DNA of 64,000 nt, taken from assembly GCF_963169125.1 (NCBI RefSeq), contig NC_084793.1, forward strand, positions 44,263,578 to 44,327,577. The letters are read 5' to 3'. Within the stretch, counting starts at the first letter, position 1. Each line of letters begins with the position of its first letter. The notes beneath the pieces were generated by a model, which was not told the DNA's origin, did no database searches, and saw only the letters and a program-made list of their open reading frames with translations. The stretch is from Humulus lupulus (taxonomy: Eukaryota > Streptophyta > Magnoliopsida > Rosales > Cannabaceae). This document shows positions 33,594 to 45,293 of the stretch, piece by piece. The position numbers and the translations under genes were made by a program.

Positions 33594-33854
33594 CCTCCCC
33601 CCAAGGAGCATTCTAAGAATAAAGGGTCTTCCCAAGAACATATATGATTTTTGTCTAAGAGACATATACATAATTAAATTACTGCCACTACCCTACCCCA
33701 TGAGGTTGCTTGGTGCAAGACTTGACTAATGATCTAGCACCAAGGCATGCTCATTCACAAAATGGCTCCTATGGGTGTGCCAAAGGGGAAGCACGCCACA
33801 CTCTCTTCCACTCAATTCTTTGGCATCCTCGACGAAGCAGCTTGTAGGTTGTCA

Positions 33855-35060
33855 ATATTTTGTGTGAGGTTCTTCAAGTCTTTTGCCCTTTCCTAGCTTA
33901 TTTCGCCTTCTACGAGCCCCTTCCACTTCACCAAATACTCTTTGTGCTTCTTACGGTCTGTGGTGATCATTCTCTCAGCCAGGATCTTTTCAATTTTTTG
34001 TTTGCTTCGTGGATGGATGGTGATTCCTCCTCTGTTTTATTGGTCACGCGCTAAATTGATTGGATCTTCATGATATGACTTCAAGATGCTCACATGAAAG
34101 ACCAGGTGTATCTTCATCCATGTTGGTAGGTCGACTTTATAGGAAGTCAGACCAACCTTTAAGATGATTGGAACAGGACCCTCGTACTTGGGAACGTGTC
34201 TAATGTCTTTGTCTCCTTGGAATCTCGGTTTCGTAGGCCTCAACTTGATCAACCTTAAGTCACCTGCTTTAAACTCTAGTGGTCTGCGCTTCTGATCTAC
34301 CAACTTCTTCATTCTCTTCGATGCTTTATCTAAGTAAGCTCGAGAAATCTCTGTAGTCTTTTTCCATTCTTTTGTGAAATTAAAGGCTCATGGATTCCGT
34401 CCACTATGTGGGGGCAATAGTGGTTGCTGACCATTAACAACTTCAAAATGGCTCTTGTTTGATGAAGAACTCCTCTGAGAGTTGAAACAAATATGAGCTA
34501 CATAGAGTAGTTGTGGCAAATTCTGTTGGTTGGCATTAACAAAGTAGAGCAAGTACTCTTCCAACTTCCCATTGAATCTTTATGTCTACCCATTTTTCCA
34601 TGGATGGTAGCTTGAGGAGATATTCAACGGTGACCTTAAGAGGCTGAATAATTTGGACTAAAAAGTCCATGTGAATCTCCTATCTCAATCACTGACGATG
34701 TTTTGGGGCACTCCCCAATATTTAACAATATGCTTGAAAAATTGTCGTGCTATCTCTTCCGCTGAACAATACTTTGACTCTGGGATGAATGTTTCATACT
34801 TTGAGAATCTATCCATGAACACCAAGATCGCACTTAAATATCCTGTCTTTGGAAAGCTGGTTATAAAGTCAAGCGACACACTCTCCCACGGTCAGCTTGG
34901 GACGAGCAACAGTTCCAACAACTCTGGTGTCTTATTCCTCTCAACCTTTTCTTCTTGGCAGACGAGACAGGTCTTAGTGTACTCCACCACATCATCCCAC
35001 ATTTGTGGCCAGTAGTATCCTTGTTTCAAAAGGGCATGCATCCTTTGACATCCTAGATGA
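33855..35060 (-). pseudogene. pol: integrase and chromodomain of F (decayed)
   Basis: The reading direction is leftwards from 35060. Core fragments are SVSLDFITSFPKTGYLSAIL (first Asp), FMDRFSKYETFIPESKYCSA and YWGVPQNIVSD, where the frame stops. The C-terminal part, at 34037-34312, reads QKRRPLEFKAGDLRLIKLRP and HLVFHVSILKSYHEDP. A chromodomain lies beyond a stop, at 33873-34010: KIEKILAERMITTDRKKHKE, then YLVKWKGL and a Trp codon changed to TAG, then ERAKDLKNL. Chromodomains direct integration to marked chromatin. F is thus a chromovirus. Several stops and shifts make it inactive. Confidence 0.82.
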
Positions 35061-36002
35061 CCTACCTATAATGTGTCATGACACTCACTCGATAGTGTCT
35101 TCCACAAGTTTTCGACTTTCACAACATACAAGCGGTCCCTTTTGGCCCACAAAGATCATCTTCCACCCAAAACTTGCTTATATTGCCTTCTTTTAAGATC
35201 TTCAGGATGGTTCTGACAATTGGGTCCTTCTCCAAGTTCTCCTCGGTGATGCGCTCGTTAATGGGAGTATTCACCATGCTAGCCAAAAAACTAGCCAAGG
35301 TTTTTAAAGTCACCAACTCTACTCTACGACTCAAGGCATCAACTTCTTTGTTTAGACATCCTACCTTGTGCTCAAAACAAAAGTCGAATTCGGCCACGAA
35401 CTCTTGCCATCGTGCCTGCTTAGGGGTCAGCTTCAACTGGGTAAGGAGATGACCAAACCGTTTTGTTGTCAGTCTTCCCCACAAATTTTGACCCTAACAA
35501 GTAATGTTTCTACACCCGCAAGAAATGGACAACTGCAAGGTGCTCCTTCTCCTGGGAAGTATACCGTCTCTCGGCTTCAGAAAGTTTGTGGCTCTCATAT
35601 GCCACTGGGTGGTCTTCTTGTATAACCACGCTCCCAAAGCATAGTCTTACGCATCCGTCTGAACTTCAAAGGGCATGCTAACATCTGAAAGGGCAAGAAC
35701 AGGATCCTTCATCATGACTTCTAAATGCATCAGCACACTTATCAGTCCACGCCTGAATCACACCCTTCTTCAACAACTCAGTCAAGGGTGTCACTCTTCT
35801 TGAGTAGTCGTCCACAAATCATCTATAGTAGTTGCCTAGACCAAGGAAATAGCGTATTTCCTTCACATTACTGGGGGCTTTCCACTCTTGGATCACCCTC
35901 ACCTTCTTCAGGTCCATACAAATTCGGCCACGTTCTACAATGTGGCCTAAGAACTTGATACTCTAATGTACAAATGAGCACTTCTCCTGCTTTACATATA
36001 GA
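35061..36002 (-). pseudogene. pol: RNase H and RT C-terminal part of F
   Basis: Starting from 36002 leftwards: LYVKQEKCSFVH, a stop, then SIKFLGHIVERGRI (RT thumb) and later YTSQEKEHLAVVHFLRV of the RNase H region. The 35119-35484 piece reads LTQLKLTPKQARWQEFVAEF, then KVGCLNKEVDALSRR, the C-terminal Asp motif of gypsy RNase H. Frames change several times. At 36007 it is cut by copia element D and continues with RT at 63397-64000. Confidence 0.75.
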
Positions 36003-36007
36003 TGATT

Positions 36008-36864
36008 TGTTGGGGGAGAGTAAGATAACACCACCTCAAAAATTAGAATCTACACAAAAAATGGATTGACTAAGACTTAAAAAAGATTGAGAAAGAACTT
36101 GCAAACCCAAGTAGATCAATGGTGTTCTTCAACTTTGATGAAGCTTCAAAACCCTAAGAAAAACCTCCAGTTTGAGCAAATCCTTTGAGAAAACTAGAAA
36201 CACAAAACCAAGGCTTCTACATGTTGAAAAATACTATCATAATACTCTATTTCCTAGCCACAATGGATCCTTGAGGCCTTCTCTTGAGGAAATGAGAATT
36301 GAGAATGAACAAGCCTTCAACTCTCAAAGTCAAGCATTTTCTTTGAAAGTTCTTTGAGAAAAAACTAGATATTCTTGGAGCTAGAGAGAGAGAGAGAAGG
36401 TAGAGAGAGATTGGAGAAAGTGATTAAGTCTTCCAAAACACTATTTTGGCCCTTATATAGAGTAGGCACCTTCATTAGGCCTAACCAATAGGATTAGACT
36501 TAAAAAACACGTCATTATGATCATTTTACGTAATTTCACGTACTGTAGTAGGCGATGCATCGATCGCTTGTTAGGATTTCTTTAAACCTTAGGCATCAAG
36601 TGAAGCCTCGCCACTTGGGTGGCAACGTATAACCACCCTATCTGATTTTGGACACTTCCAAATGTCCTAAAAATGCTCTAAATTCTAACAAACTTTTTGG
36701 AAACCCTTAGATACTCTCATGCATCACTTTGGACCCAAAATTACATTTTATAAGTGCCTACCATTGAAGCTCAAATTTCACATCTTCACTATGTGAATTT
36801 TACTAAGTGTTCATACCTTGCTTGTATTTTAACACTTATCATTTGTATATAACCAATCATAACA
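36008..36864 (-). repeat. 3' LTR of D
   Basis: This LTR is preceded on the minus strand by the polypurine tract AAGTGGGGGAT (36865-36875). It is highly similar to 62565-63391 with scattered substitutions and small gaps, so D is older than H. It contains a (GA)n tract near 36384. Confidence 0.9.
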
Positions 36865-36875
36865 ATCCCCCACTT

Positions 36876-37092
36876 GGTTAAATACAAGCCTCATTCTCTA
36901 GATTAAAACAATTTTGGTGCAGAAAATAAAGTGATTTTCGGTTTGAACTTTACCTTAGTGAAAATATCACAAAGTCTTATCGAAATCTTTAGTTTCTTAA
37001 AGCTTGAACCAAGCATTCCATATGATAAAGCTGGTGATACCTCACACACCTCCACCACATCTTATGATTTTCCCACTTTCTCGCTTAACACT
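36876..37092 (-). other. 3' untranslated part of D left of insertion E
   Basis: This is AT-rich DNA between the polypurine tract of D and the insertion point of E, with no coding content. Its continuation is 44720-45044. Confidence 0.6.
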
Positions 37093-37097
37093 ATCAT

Positions 37098-37852
37098 TGT
37101 AATGACCCAAATTTCCTAATAAGGCTTAGGGCCTTGATTAGAAGGTCGGGAGGGCCATAATTGAATTATTATGTAATTAAATGATTATATTCATGTTCAG
37201 TAGTATTAAATATGCATGTGAACCCATTTTTGAATAATTGAGTGATTTTCATATTTTGGCCATTTCAGATTTATTTGGCATATATGAAGCATGTGCATGG
37301 TGCGTCATTATTATTTGGTTATGCTAGGGTTACTCAGCATAAGGCGATCCTAGGAGGTAAGCTAGTGGGAAAGTCACGACGAAATTTATACTTGACTCGG
37401 AGTGATTCAAGGGGTATTTAGCACATTACCGAGATATTGGGTAATGGGAATAAATATTTGATGATAAATTGGGAGTTAGTAAGATCAGGGAGAAATTCTG
37501 GGAGTTTTGACTATTTTACCCCCTGAGGCGTGTTCGGGACCCCGAGCATTATGATTTTCTTGAGGCTACTTAAGCTTAAAGTAACCTGTTAGAATTATAA
37601 AAGAACGTTCTCTCTTTCTCATGTTCCCTTTTCGGCACCCGATCACATTTTTGAAGGAAACTTGAGTTCTAGGACTCGGATTCAAGGGAGGATCGAGGCA
37701 TAGCGATTCTAGGGAAGATTAGAAGCTTATTAGTCGGAGGATTTAGTTGGGGAACAACTCAATCAGAGGTAATTCAAGTTTTAAGTTCTACGTTTTTGAA
37801 GTTTTTGAGCTTTGATTGGATTTTATGTTTTGATGAGTTTTTGGATGAATTG
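37098..37852 (+). repeat. E: first LTR head (5' 755 bp)
   Basis: This copy matches 39412-40166 and 41749-42505. It stops in GGATGAATTGAAGC, where plastid DNA begins. Confidence 0.85.
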
Positions 37853-38093
37853 AAGCCTCCTTTTCTTCCGAAAAAAGGGAAGGAGAAGGATCTTCTTCGG
37901 TGGATCCCCCTTGTTCCTGTTTAGTCCCCTTCGTTTCTGAAGTTGTTTCTATTTCTACATCTATTTCTTCCGTTTCTAAGGTTTCTTTTAGTTTCTTATT
38001 AACAATGGGTGACTGTATTATGCCTAAATAGTAGATACAGGTAATAAATAAGAGAATACTAAAGATTCGAGCCATAAAATTTCTCAATTCTGC
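37853..38093 (-). pseudogene. ycf1: chloroplast ycf1 (TIC214) fragment inserted in nuclear repeat
   Basis: On the minus strand the frame reads [20 protein letters not shown], then [40 protein letters not shown] and [15 protein letters not shown] recognise this as the N-terminal third of the plastid Ycf1/TIC214 protein, a chloroplast inner-envelope protein encoded in plastid DNA. The fragment has no start or end of its own and ends abruptly on both sides. It replaces about 275 bp present at the same place in the sister unit (about 40167-40441), so it is a repair filler of plastid origin, not a gene. Confidence 0.9.
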
Positions 38094-38736
38094 CAAGTGA
38101 CCCATAGATGAGAAGAATTGAGGGGAATGTTTTAGCTGGATTAGCTAAGGACTGTGTTGTGTCAGGTATGAGTTTATTGTGGTAAAAAGGGATCGAACTT
38201 GGGATCCGATGGAAACTGGGATTAAACGAGGGATTCTGGATGAATCTCATACTACTCTTTTATTCTCCTCATTCAGGCATTATGAAAGATGTATTATGGT
38301 CTAAAAGCTTTATAGTGGTGGCCTGGGATGGAGAGGGACATAATGGAATACATGATAAAGTTCTTAACCTATTAGCAGGTCAAGATAGAGTATTAGGAAC
38401 CAGTAAGGCTATTGTAGCCTTTGAGTATTCTATAGTGGAAATAAGGAAACATCGCGATAGGTTTCGCAGTGGGGCTACCCAGGATAGTGGGTCAGCAGGA
38501 GTTGGTTTGGGTCATTATGGACCAGTATTTAAAGTGAGCTTCAGTAAGGACAAGTAACACAGCTGATCAATTTGCAGATCTCTATGTGAGAGAGATAGTA
38601 CGCCTTCATGGAATTCAAGGTCTGTCTTGCCAGATGAGGACTCTGTTTTTACTTCTAAGTCTTGAGGAAGATTGCAGAAGGCAATGAGTATATAGATGGA
38701 GTTTAGTACAGTTCATTATCCTCAGACTGATGGTAA

Positions 38737-38773
<37 letters not shown>

Positions 38774-39411
38774 ATCTAATTATGGAAAAGGCACCTTATG
38801 AGACGTTGTATGGAGGAGCATGTATATCGCCCATTCATTTGGATGAGATGTTATAACTGGATCCTGAGGTAGCTCAGGAGACCATTGAGGTTATTGAAAA
38901 GGTTAGAGCTGGGATGCTCACTTGTCAGAGTAAATGGAAAATTTATGTTGATTTGAAATGCAGGAATATGGAATTCCAAGAGGAAGATTGTATCTTCCTT
39001 AAAGTATCACCGTGGAAAGGGGTGAGGAGATAAGGGCAAGTTGAGCCCTAGTTTAGTAAGGAATAGGATCAGTTAGGTTGCCTTTGGGTTGACTTGTGTT
39101 TTGGGCATTGTCGGCTGAATACAATGTATTTTATATTTCCATGTTGAGGACATGGGCTGAAAGAGACTCATGTGTTGAGTTATGAGAATTTGGAATTAGA
39201 GGCAAAGTTACCCTGTAAGGAATAGCTAGTCTAGATATGCGACAGAAAGAACAGAGTTTGGAAGAACAAAGCTATACCTTGGGTTAAGGTAGTATACTGA
39301 AACAGTGAGGTCGAGGGAGCGACTTGGGAACTGGAATCAGATATGCGGAATTTATATTCTAGGCTATTAAGATAAATTTCGAGGACGAAACTTCTGTAAG
39401 GAGAGGATAGT
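38094..39411 (+). pseudogene. pol: E: integrase 3' end, unit 1
   Basis: Fragments in order resemble the integrase of element C: KAIVAFEYSIVEIRKHRDRF, GHYGPVFKVSF, YVREIVRLHGIQGL, PYETLYGGACISPIHLDEM, a Lys/Arg-rich tail, and at the end WELESDMRNLYSRL. That last segment resembles the chromodomain end of long-LTR chromoviruses. Stops and shifts are frequent. A (GA)n tract at 38741-38771 is expanded relative to unit 2. A polypurine-like AAGGAGAGGATAG precedes the next LTR head. Confidence 0.75.
38741..38771 (+). repeat. (GA)n microsatellite
   Basis: About 15 GA units sit where unit 2 has about five (41098-41108) and element C has AGAGAGG (53362). Confidence 0.9.
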
Positions 39412-40350
39412 TGTAATGACCCAAATTTCCTAAAAAGGCTTAGGGCCTTGATTAGGAGGCCGGGAGGGCCATAATTGATTTATTTTGTAGTAAAATGATT
39501 ATATGCATGTTTAGGTGTATTAAATATGCATGTGAATCCATTTCTGAATAATTGGGTGATTTTCATATTTTGGCCATTTCGGGTATATTTAGCATATATG
39601 TGGCATGTGTGTGGTGTGTCATTCTTATTTGGTTATGCTAGGGTTACTTAGCACAAGACGATCCTAGGAGGTAAGCTAGTGGGAAAGTCACAAAGAGATT
39701 TATACTTGACTCGGAGTGAGTCAATGGGTATTTAGCACATTACCGGGATATTGGGTAATGGGAATAAATATTTGATGATAAATTGGGAGTTAGTAAGACC
39801 AGGGGGAAATTCAAGGAGTTTTGACTATTTTATCCCCGGGGGCGTTTTCCGGACCTCGAGCATTAGGATTTGCTTGAGGCTACTTAAGCTTAAAGTAACC
39901 TGTTAGAATTATAAAAGAACGTTCTCTCTTTCTCTCGTTCCTTTTTCGGCACCCGATCACATTTTCGAAGGAAACTTGAGTTCTAGGACTCGGATTCAAG
40001 GGAGGATCGAGGCATAGCAATTCTAGGGAAGTTAGAAGCTTATTAACCGGAGGATTTAGTTGGGGAACAACTCAATCGGAGGTAATTCAAGTTTTAAGCT
40101 CTAAGTTTTTAAAGTTTTTAAGCTTTGATTGGATTTTATGTTTTGATGAGTTTTTGGATGAATTGAAGCTTGGGTTTTATTGATTTTGGGAGATTAGGAT
40201 GTTTGGGAACTTTAATTTTGAGATTTGGATAGGTTGGTGTCGGATTTGGAGCTTTGAAACTCGAAGAACATGAAGTTAGAACCCAGAAATCTAGTTTGGG
40301 CACTGTAGCACTAGGTTGGTAGAGCTACAACGCTAGATGCTCTGTTTTGG
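39412..40350 (+). repeat. E: second LTR head (~940 bp)
   Basis: The LTR starts TGTAATGACCC. It matches the full LTR at 41749 up to GCTCTGTTTTGG, then jumps into internal sequence (GACTAGAGTAGAGTTACTGG) related to 52623 in element C. Confidence 0.85.
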
Positions 40351-41748
40351 ATATGAACAGGACTAGAGTAGAGTTACTGGTGGGCCAGATGGCCAACGTT
40401 ATGTTTGATTTACTCTTTCAGAGAGGATAAAGGGAAAACAGTTAAGTGACCCATAGATGGGAATAATTGAGGGGAATGTCTTAGCTGGACTAGCTAAGGA
40501 CTATGCAGTGTCAGGTATGAGTTTATTGTGGTAAAAAGGGATCGAACTTGGGATCCAATGGACACTGGGATTAAACGAGGGCTTCTGGATGAATCTCATA
40601 CTACTCTTTTATTCTCTTCATCTAGGCATTATGAAAGATATATTAGGGTCTGAAAGCTTTATAGTGGTGGCCTGAGATGGAGAGGGACATAATGGAATAC
40701 ATGATAAAGTTCTTAACCTATTAGCAGGTCAAGACAGAGTATTAGGAACTAGTAAGGCTATTGTAGCCTTTGAGTATTCTATAGTGGAAATAAGGAAACA
40801 TCGCGATAGGTTTCGCGGTGGGGCTGCCCAGGATAGTGGGTCAACATGAGTTGGTTTGGGTCATTATGGACCAGTATTTAAAGTGAGCCCACTTCTATCA
40901 ATATGGACAAGTAACACAACTAATCAGTTTACAGATCTCTATGTGAGAGAGATAGTACGCCTTCATGGAATTCAAGGTCTATCTTATCAGATGAGGATTC
41001 TGTTTTTACTTCTAAGTCTTGAGAAAGATTGCAGAAGGCAATGAGTATATAGATGGAGTTTAGTACAATTGATTATCCTTAGACTGATGGTAAATCAGAG
41101 AGAGAGAGTTATCTAATTATTGGAAAAGCACCTTATGAGACGTTGTATGAAGGAGTATGTATATCATCCATTCATTTGGATGAGATGTTATAGCTGGATC
41201 TCGAGGTAGTTCAACAGACCATTGAGGTTATTGAAAAGGTTAGAGCTGGGATGCTCGCTTGTCAGAGTAAATGGAAAAGTTATGTTGATTTGAAATGCAA
41301 GAATATGGAATTCCAAGTGGAAGACTGTATCTTCCTTAAAGTATCACCATGGAAAGGGGTGAGGAGATAAGGGCAAGTTGAGCCCTAGTTTAGTAAGGAA
41401 TAGGATCAGTTAGGTTGCCTTTGGGTTGACCTCAGTTTTGGGCACTGTTTGCTGTATACAATGTATTTTATATTTTCATGTTGAGGACATGGGTTAGAAG
41501 AGACTCATGTGTTGAGTTATGAGAATTTGGAATTAGAGGCTAAGTTACCTTGTAAAGAATAGCCAGTCTAGATATGAGACAGAAATAACAGAGTTCGGAA
41601 GAACAAAGCTATACCTTGGGTTAAGGTATTATACTGAAACAGTGAGGTTGAGGGAGCGACTTGGGAACTGGAATCAGATATGCAGAATTTATATTCTGGG
41701 ATGTTCAGATAAATTTTGAGGACGAAATTTCTGTAAGGAGGGGATAGT
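40351..41748 (+). pseudogene. pol: E: RNase H-integrase 3' end, unit 2
   Basis: This is a sister of 38094-39411 but extends about 90 bp further upstream, into the region equivalent to 52620-52710 of C. It is equally decayed. It ends with AAGGAGGGGATAGT before the third LTR. The near identity of the two units indicates a duplication of about 2.3 kb. Confidence 0.75.
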
Positions 41749-44361
41749 TGTAATGACCAAAATTTCCTAATAAGGTTTAGGGCCTTGATTAGGAGGCCGG
41801 GAGGGCTATAATTGATTTATTATGTAATTAAATGATTATATGCATGTTTAGGTGTATTAAATATGCATGTGAACCCATTTCTGATTAATTGCGTGATTTT
41901 CATATTTTGGCAATTTCAGGTATATTTGGCATATATGTGGCATGTGTGTGGTGCGTCATTATTATTTGGTTATGCTAGGGTTACTCAGCACGAGACGTTC
42001 CTAGGAGGTAAGCTAGTGGGAAAGTCACAAAGAGATTTATACTTGACTCGGAGTGAGTCAAGGGGTATTTAGCACATTACCGAGATATTGGGTAATGGGA
42101 ATAAATATTTGATGATAAATTGGGAGTTAGTAAGATCAGGGGGAAATTTTGGGAGTTTTGACTATTTTACCCCCGGGGGCATTTTCGGGACCCCGAGCAT
42201 TAGGATTTTCCTGAGGCTACTTAAGCTTGAAGTAACCTGTTAGAATTATAAAAGAATGTTCTCTCTTTCTCCCGTTCCCTTTTCGGCACCCGATCACATT
42301 TTCAAAGGAAACTTGAGTTCTAGGACTCGGATTCAAGGGAGGATCGAGGCATAGCAATTCTAGGGAAGTTAGAAGCTTATTAACCGGAGGATTTAGTTGG
42401 GGAACAACTCAATCGGAGGTAATTCAAGTTTTAAGCTCTAAGTTTTTAAAGTTTTTAAGCTTTGATTGGATTTTATGTTTTGATGAGTTTTTGGATGAAT
42501 TGAAGCTTGGGTTTTATTGATTTTGGGAGATTAGGATGTTTGGGAACTTTAATTTTGAGATTTGGATAGGTTGGGGTCAGATTTGTAGCTTTGAAACTCA
42601 AAGAACACGAAGTTAGAACCCAGAAATATGGTTTGGGCGCTGTAACGCTAGGTTGGTAGCGCTACAGCACTAGGTGCTCTATTTTTGGGGAGTTGGGTCT
42701 GCTTGTAGCGCTGTAGCGCCCAAAGGTAGTGATGTAGTGCTACACAATCTTCAGAATGGGGATTTTTTTGCTACTTTTTGGGGTTTTGACCCGAGGGCTC
42801 GGGGGATGATTTCACCACCTTGTTTGGTGGGATTGGAGGTCCCGAGAGCGCGGGATTGGTCTTGGGATTGGGTTTTGAACTTGAACTCATTGAGACACTG
42901 TTTATGGTTGTCACTAGGTTATTGCTCGGGGATTGGAAACAGGATCGTGCTCGAGGGTCGTTCATTGGTAACCTGTGCTTGGACCAAAAGTATGAAAACT
43001 GCACCCAGTATGTGATGCATGAGATACATGTGATTAGGGCATGACATGGATATTGAATATGGAATTGATCAGAGCTTGAGTCTCTGTAAATGTGCATGAT
43101 CATCCATATGCTAGTGATTGTTAAGTAAGCATGATGAATGCCCTACATTTGGATATTTAACATATGATATATGCCTGGTTGCATTGCTTACTTTTGTATG
43201 GCACTGACCCATGAGTCAGAAATCGACATGAGTCGTATGGTATTGGCTTAAGAGTCAAGAACGACATTGATGTGTTCAACACATGCCGAAATTATTAGAT
43301 CTAATCAACATAAGCATTGAATGAATCATCATGAGCATTAATGCTTGACCGACCTCAAGTTCGATGAAAAATAAAGCGCTTGTCTAGTCTAAAGGCCAGT
43401 TACTTAGAGCCAGGGCCAAAAAGCTCAGGTGACTGCAACATCACCTGGCTATGGGTGCTGAGCCCAAGTTCGTGACTCACTCATCAGTCACGTATCTTAT
43501 TAGGGTGCGGATCCCAAAGTGTGACTCTCTAGTCACCTATTTTATTAGGGTGCGGAGTCCAAAGTGTGACTTACTCATCTGATTAGGGCTACAAGCCCCA
43601 GCATGATTACCAAAATCTCAAAGTATTAATCACTCATCTGATTTGGGCTACAAGCCCTAGTATGATTACCAAAATCATAATGTGTTATTCACTCACCTGA
43701 TTAGGGTGCAGAGCCCAAGTGTGAGACTTAATTGTAATTTATTCGAGTCACTTATTTTGAGATGGACACATTAGCCATCTATTCTCAATATGACTTGATA
43801 AGTCATCTACACAAAGGGCAGGGCCCATAAGTCATCTATACAAAGAGCATGGCCCATAATCATTATTTGGACTTATTTGCATGCATTAATAGAGCTATTA
43901 TTGTTATGCATGCCTATTATGATTTAGTAACATGTTATTACTATTCATGAGCATATTGAGTTTTCTTGTTGAGCTTTGGCTCACGGGTGCTATGTGGTGC
44001 AGGTAAAGGTAAAAGAAAGCTGGACCATCCTTGAGTTTGAGAGCTTAGGTGACAATGTGTACATATGCGGCTGCTCGACTGCCACGGCCGAGGGTTTAAA
44101 GAGGAACTTGGGTTAAACCCTATTTTGCCGCTTAGGTCGGCTGGTTGTAAATATTTTATTATAATTAACATTTAAATTATATTTTGGGATCCCAATGTAT
44201 ACAGTAAACGTTTTAGTGAAATGTTGTATCTTAACCAAAAAATTTAACCCTAAACTGTTAACCATACTTAGTTATACAATTATGGCCAAATGACTCGATT
44301 AGTGAGTTTAGCACTATTTCAAAATGCACACCGTAACGGTCCCTGGGTAGTAGGCGTTACA
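41749..44361 (+). repeat. E: only full LTR (2613 bp)
   Basis: The LTR starts TGTAATGACC and ends GGTAGTAGGCGTTACA. A GC-rich part with repeated GCGCTACAGC-like words lies at 42620-42740. A run of short related blocks (GTGACTCACTCATCAGTCAC, TTAGGGTGCGGA.CCCAAAGTG) fills 43430-43720. It is followed by one extra T and then another LTR head. Confidence 0.9.
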
Positions 44362-44362
44362 T

Positions 44363-44714
44363 TGTAATGACCCAAATTTCCTAATAAGGCTTAGGGCCTT
44401 GATTAGGAGGCCGGGAGGGCCATAATTTATTTATTATGTAATTAAATGATTATATGCATGTTTAGGTGTATTAAATATGCATGTGAACCCATTTTTGATC
44501 AATTGGGTGATTTTCATATTTTGGCCATTTCAGGTATATTTGGCATATACGTGGCATGTGTGTGGCGCGTCATTATTATTTGGTCATGCTAGGGTTACTC
44601 AGCACGAGACGATCCTAGGAGGTAAGCTAGTGGGAAAGTCACAATGAGATTTATACTAGACTCGGAGTGAGTCAAGGGGTATTTAGCACATTACCGGAAA
44701 ATTGGGTCATTACA
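44363..44714 (+). repeat. E: fourth LTR head, ending in an inverted terminus
   Basis: The first 352 bp of the LTR are present, up to GCACATTACCGG. It then ends AAAATTGGGTCATTACA, followed directly by the target duplication ATCAT. Confidence 0.85.
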
Positions 44715-44719
44715 ATCAT

Positions 44720-45288
44720 GGCCATGTGCTCATCTCTTCATGAACTTTCTGGGGAGAAACTCAAACTCCCATGAGAGGCAGCACCACCTCTAAGTCCACA
44801 TAGGTGAAGCTCTTTCAACATCTTTGCTACATTTATAGATGTTTGTTACACTCAAATGAACTTCATAAAAAGTCGTAAGATTAACCCTAACTCGGTAGCA
44901 ACCAACACTAACCATCTCGGATGGAACTCATTATAAATTTTAGTGTTGAAACTATTCATTTATCAATGACTTGTTCTTACCCATTGAACTATTTCCCTTG
45001 ATTTGTACAAGTTGAGAGTTGGGTTTCCATCATTGGTGAATCTATTATTCTAGGAGTTTCAATCCCATCCCTTTTGAAGTAGAACTTACTAACCTTCTCA
45101 CAAGAGGTATTGTAAATGGATCTGCTAAGTTCTCACTTGTCTTAACATATGAGATCGATATGATTCCACCTTGAATCAATTCTCTCACATATTCATGTCT
45201 TGGACAATTGTGTCTAGACTTTCCATTATACACACTATTATAAGCTCTAGCAAGTGTGGATTGACTATCACAATGTATTGAAATTGTT
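44720..45288 (-). pseudogene. pol: D: RNase H C-terminus and 3' untranslated part
   Basis: Reading leftwards from 45288: STISIHCDSQSTLARA, NSVYNGKSRHNCPRHEYVRE and ISYVKTSENLADPFT, then a stop at 45045. This is the end of copia RNase H, including the DSQ motif and the RH segment. The rest of the domain is at 58839-59303, beyond element C. The 325 bp below 45045 are untranslated. Confidence 0.85.
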
Positions 45289-45293
45289 GATAC

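Larger units (their letters stand above)
37098..44714 (+). mobile_element. multi-LTR gypsy array E
   Basis: This 7617-bp insert is bounded by an exact duplication ATCAT (37093-37097 and 44715-44719) in the 3' untranslated part of D. It starts with an LTR head (TGTAATGACCC) and contains four such heads, at 37098, 39412, 41749 and 44363. Only the third belongs to a full LTR. Two decayed integrase-end segments separate heads 1-2 and 2-3. No gag, protease or RT is present. The right end reads TTGGGTCATTACA, an inverted copy of the LTR start, not a normal LTR end. Confidence 0.85.

Noticed and set aside
42620..42850. GC-rich segments in the long LTRs as CpG-island promoters of host genes
   Set aside because: They recur at the same relative place in LTRs A, B, C and E and so belong to the LTR family. 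No host exon follows.
37098..44714. E as a DNA transposon with 13-bp terminal inverted repeats and ATCAT duplication
   Set aside because: The interior consists of gypsy LTR heads and integrase remnants with polypurine tracts, and no transposase is seen. The inverted end is better explained as an abnormal retroelement terminus.
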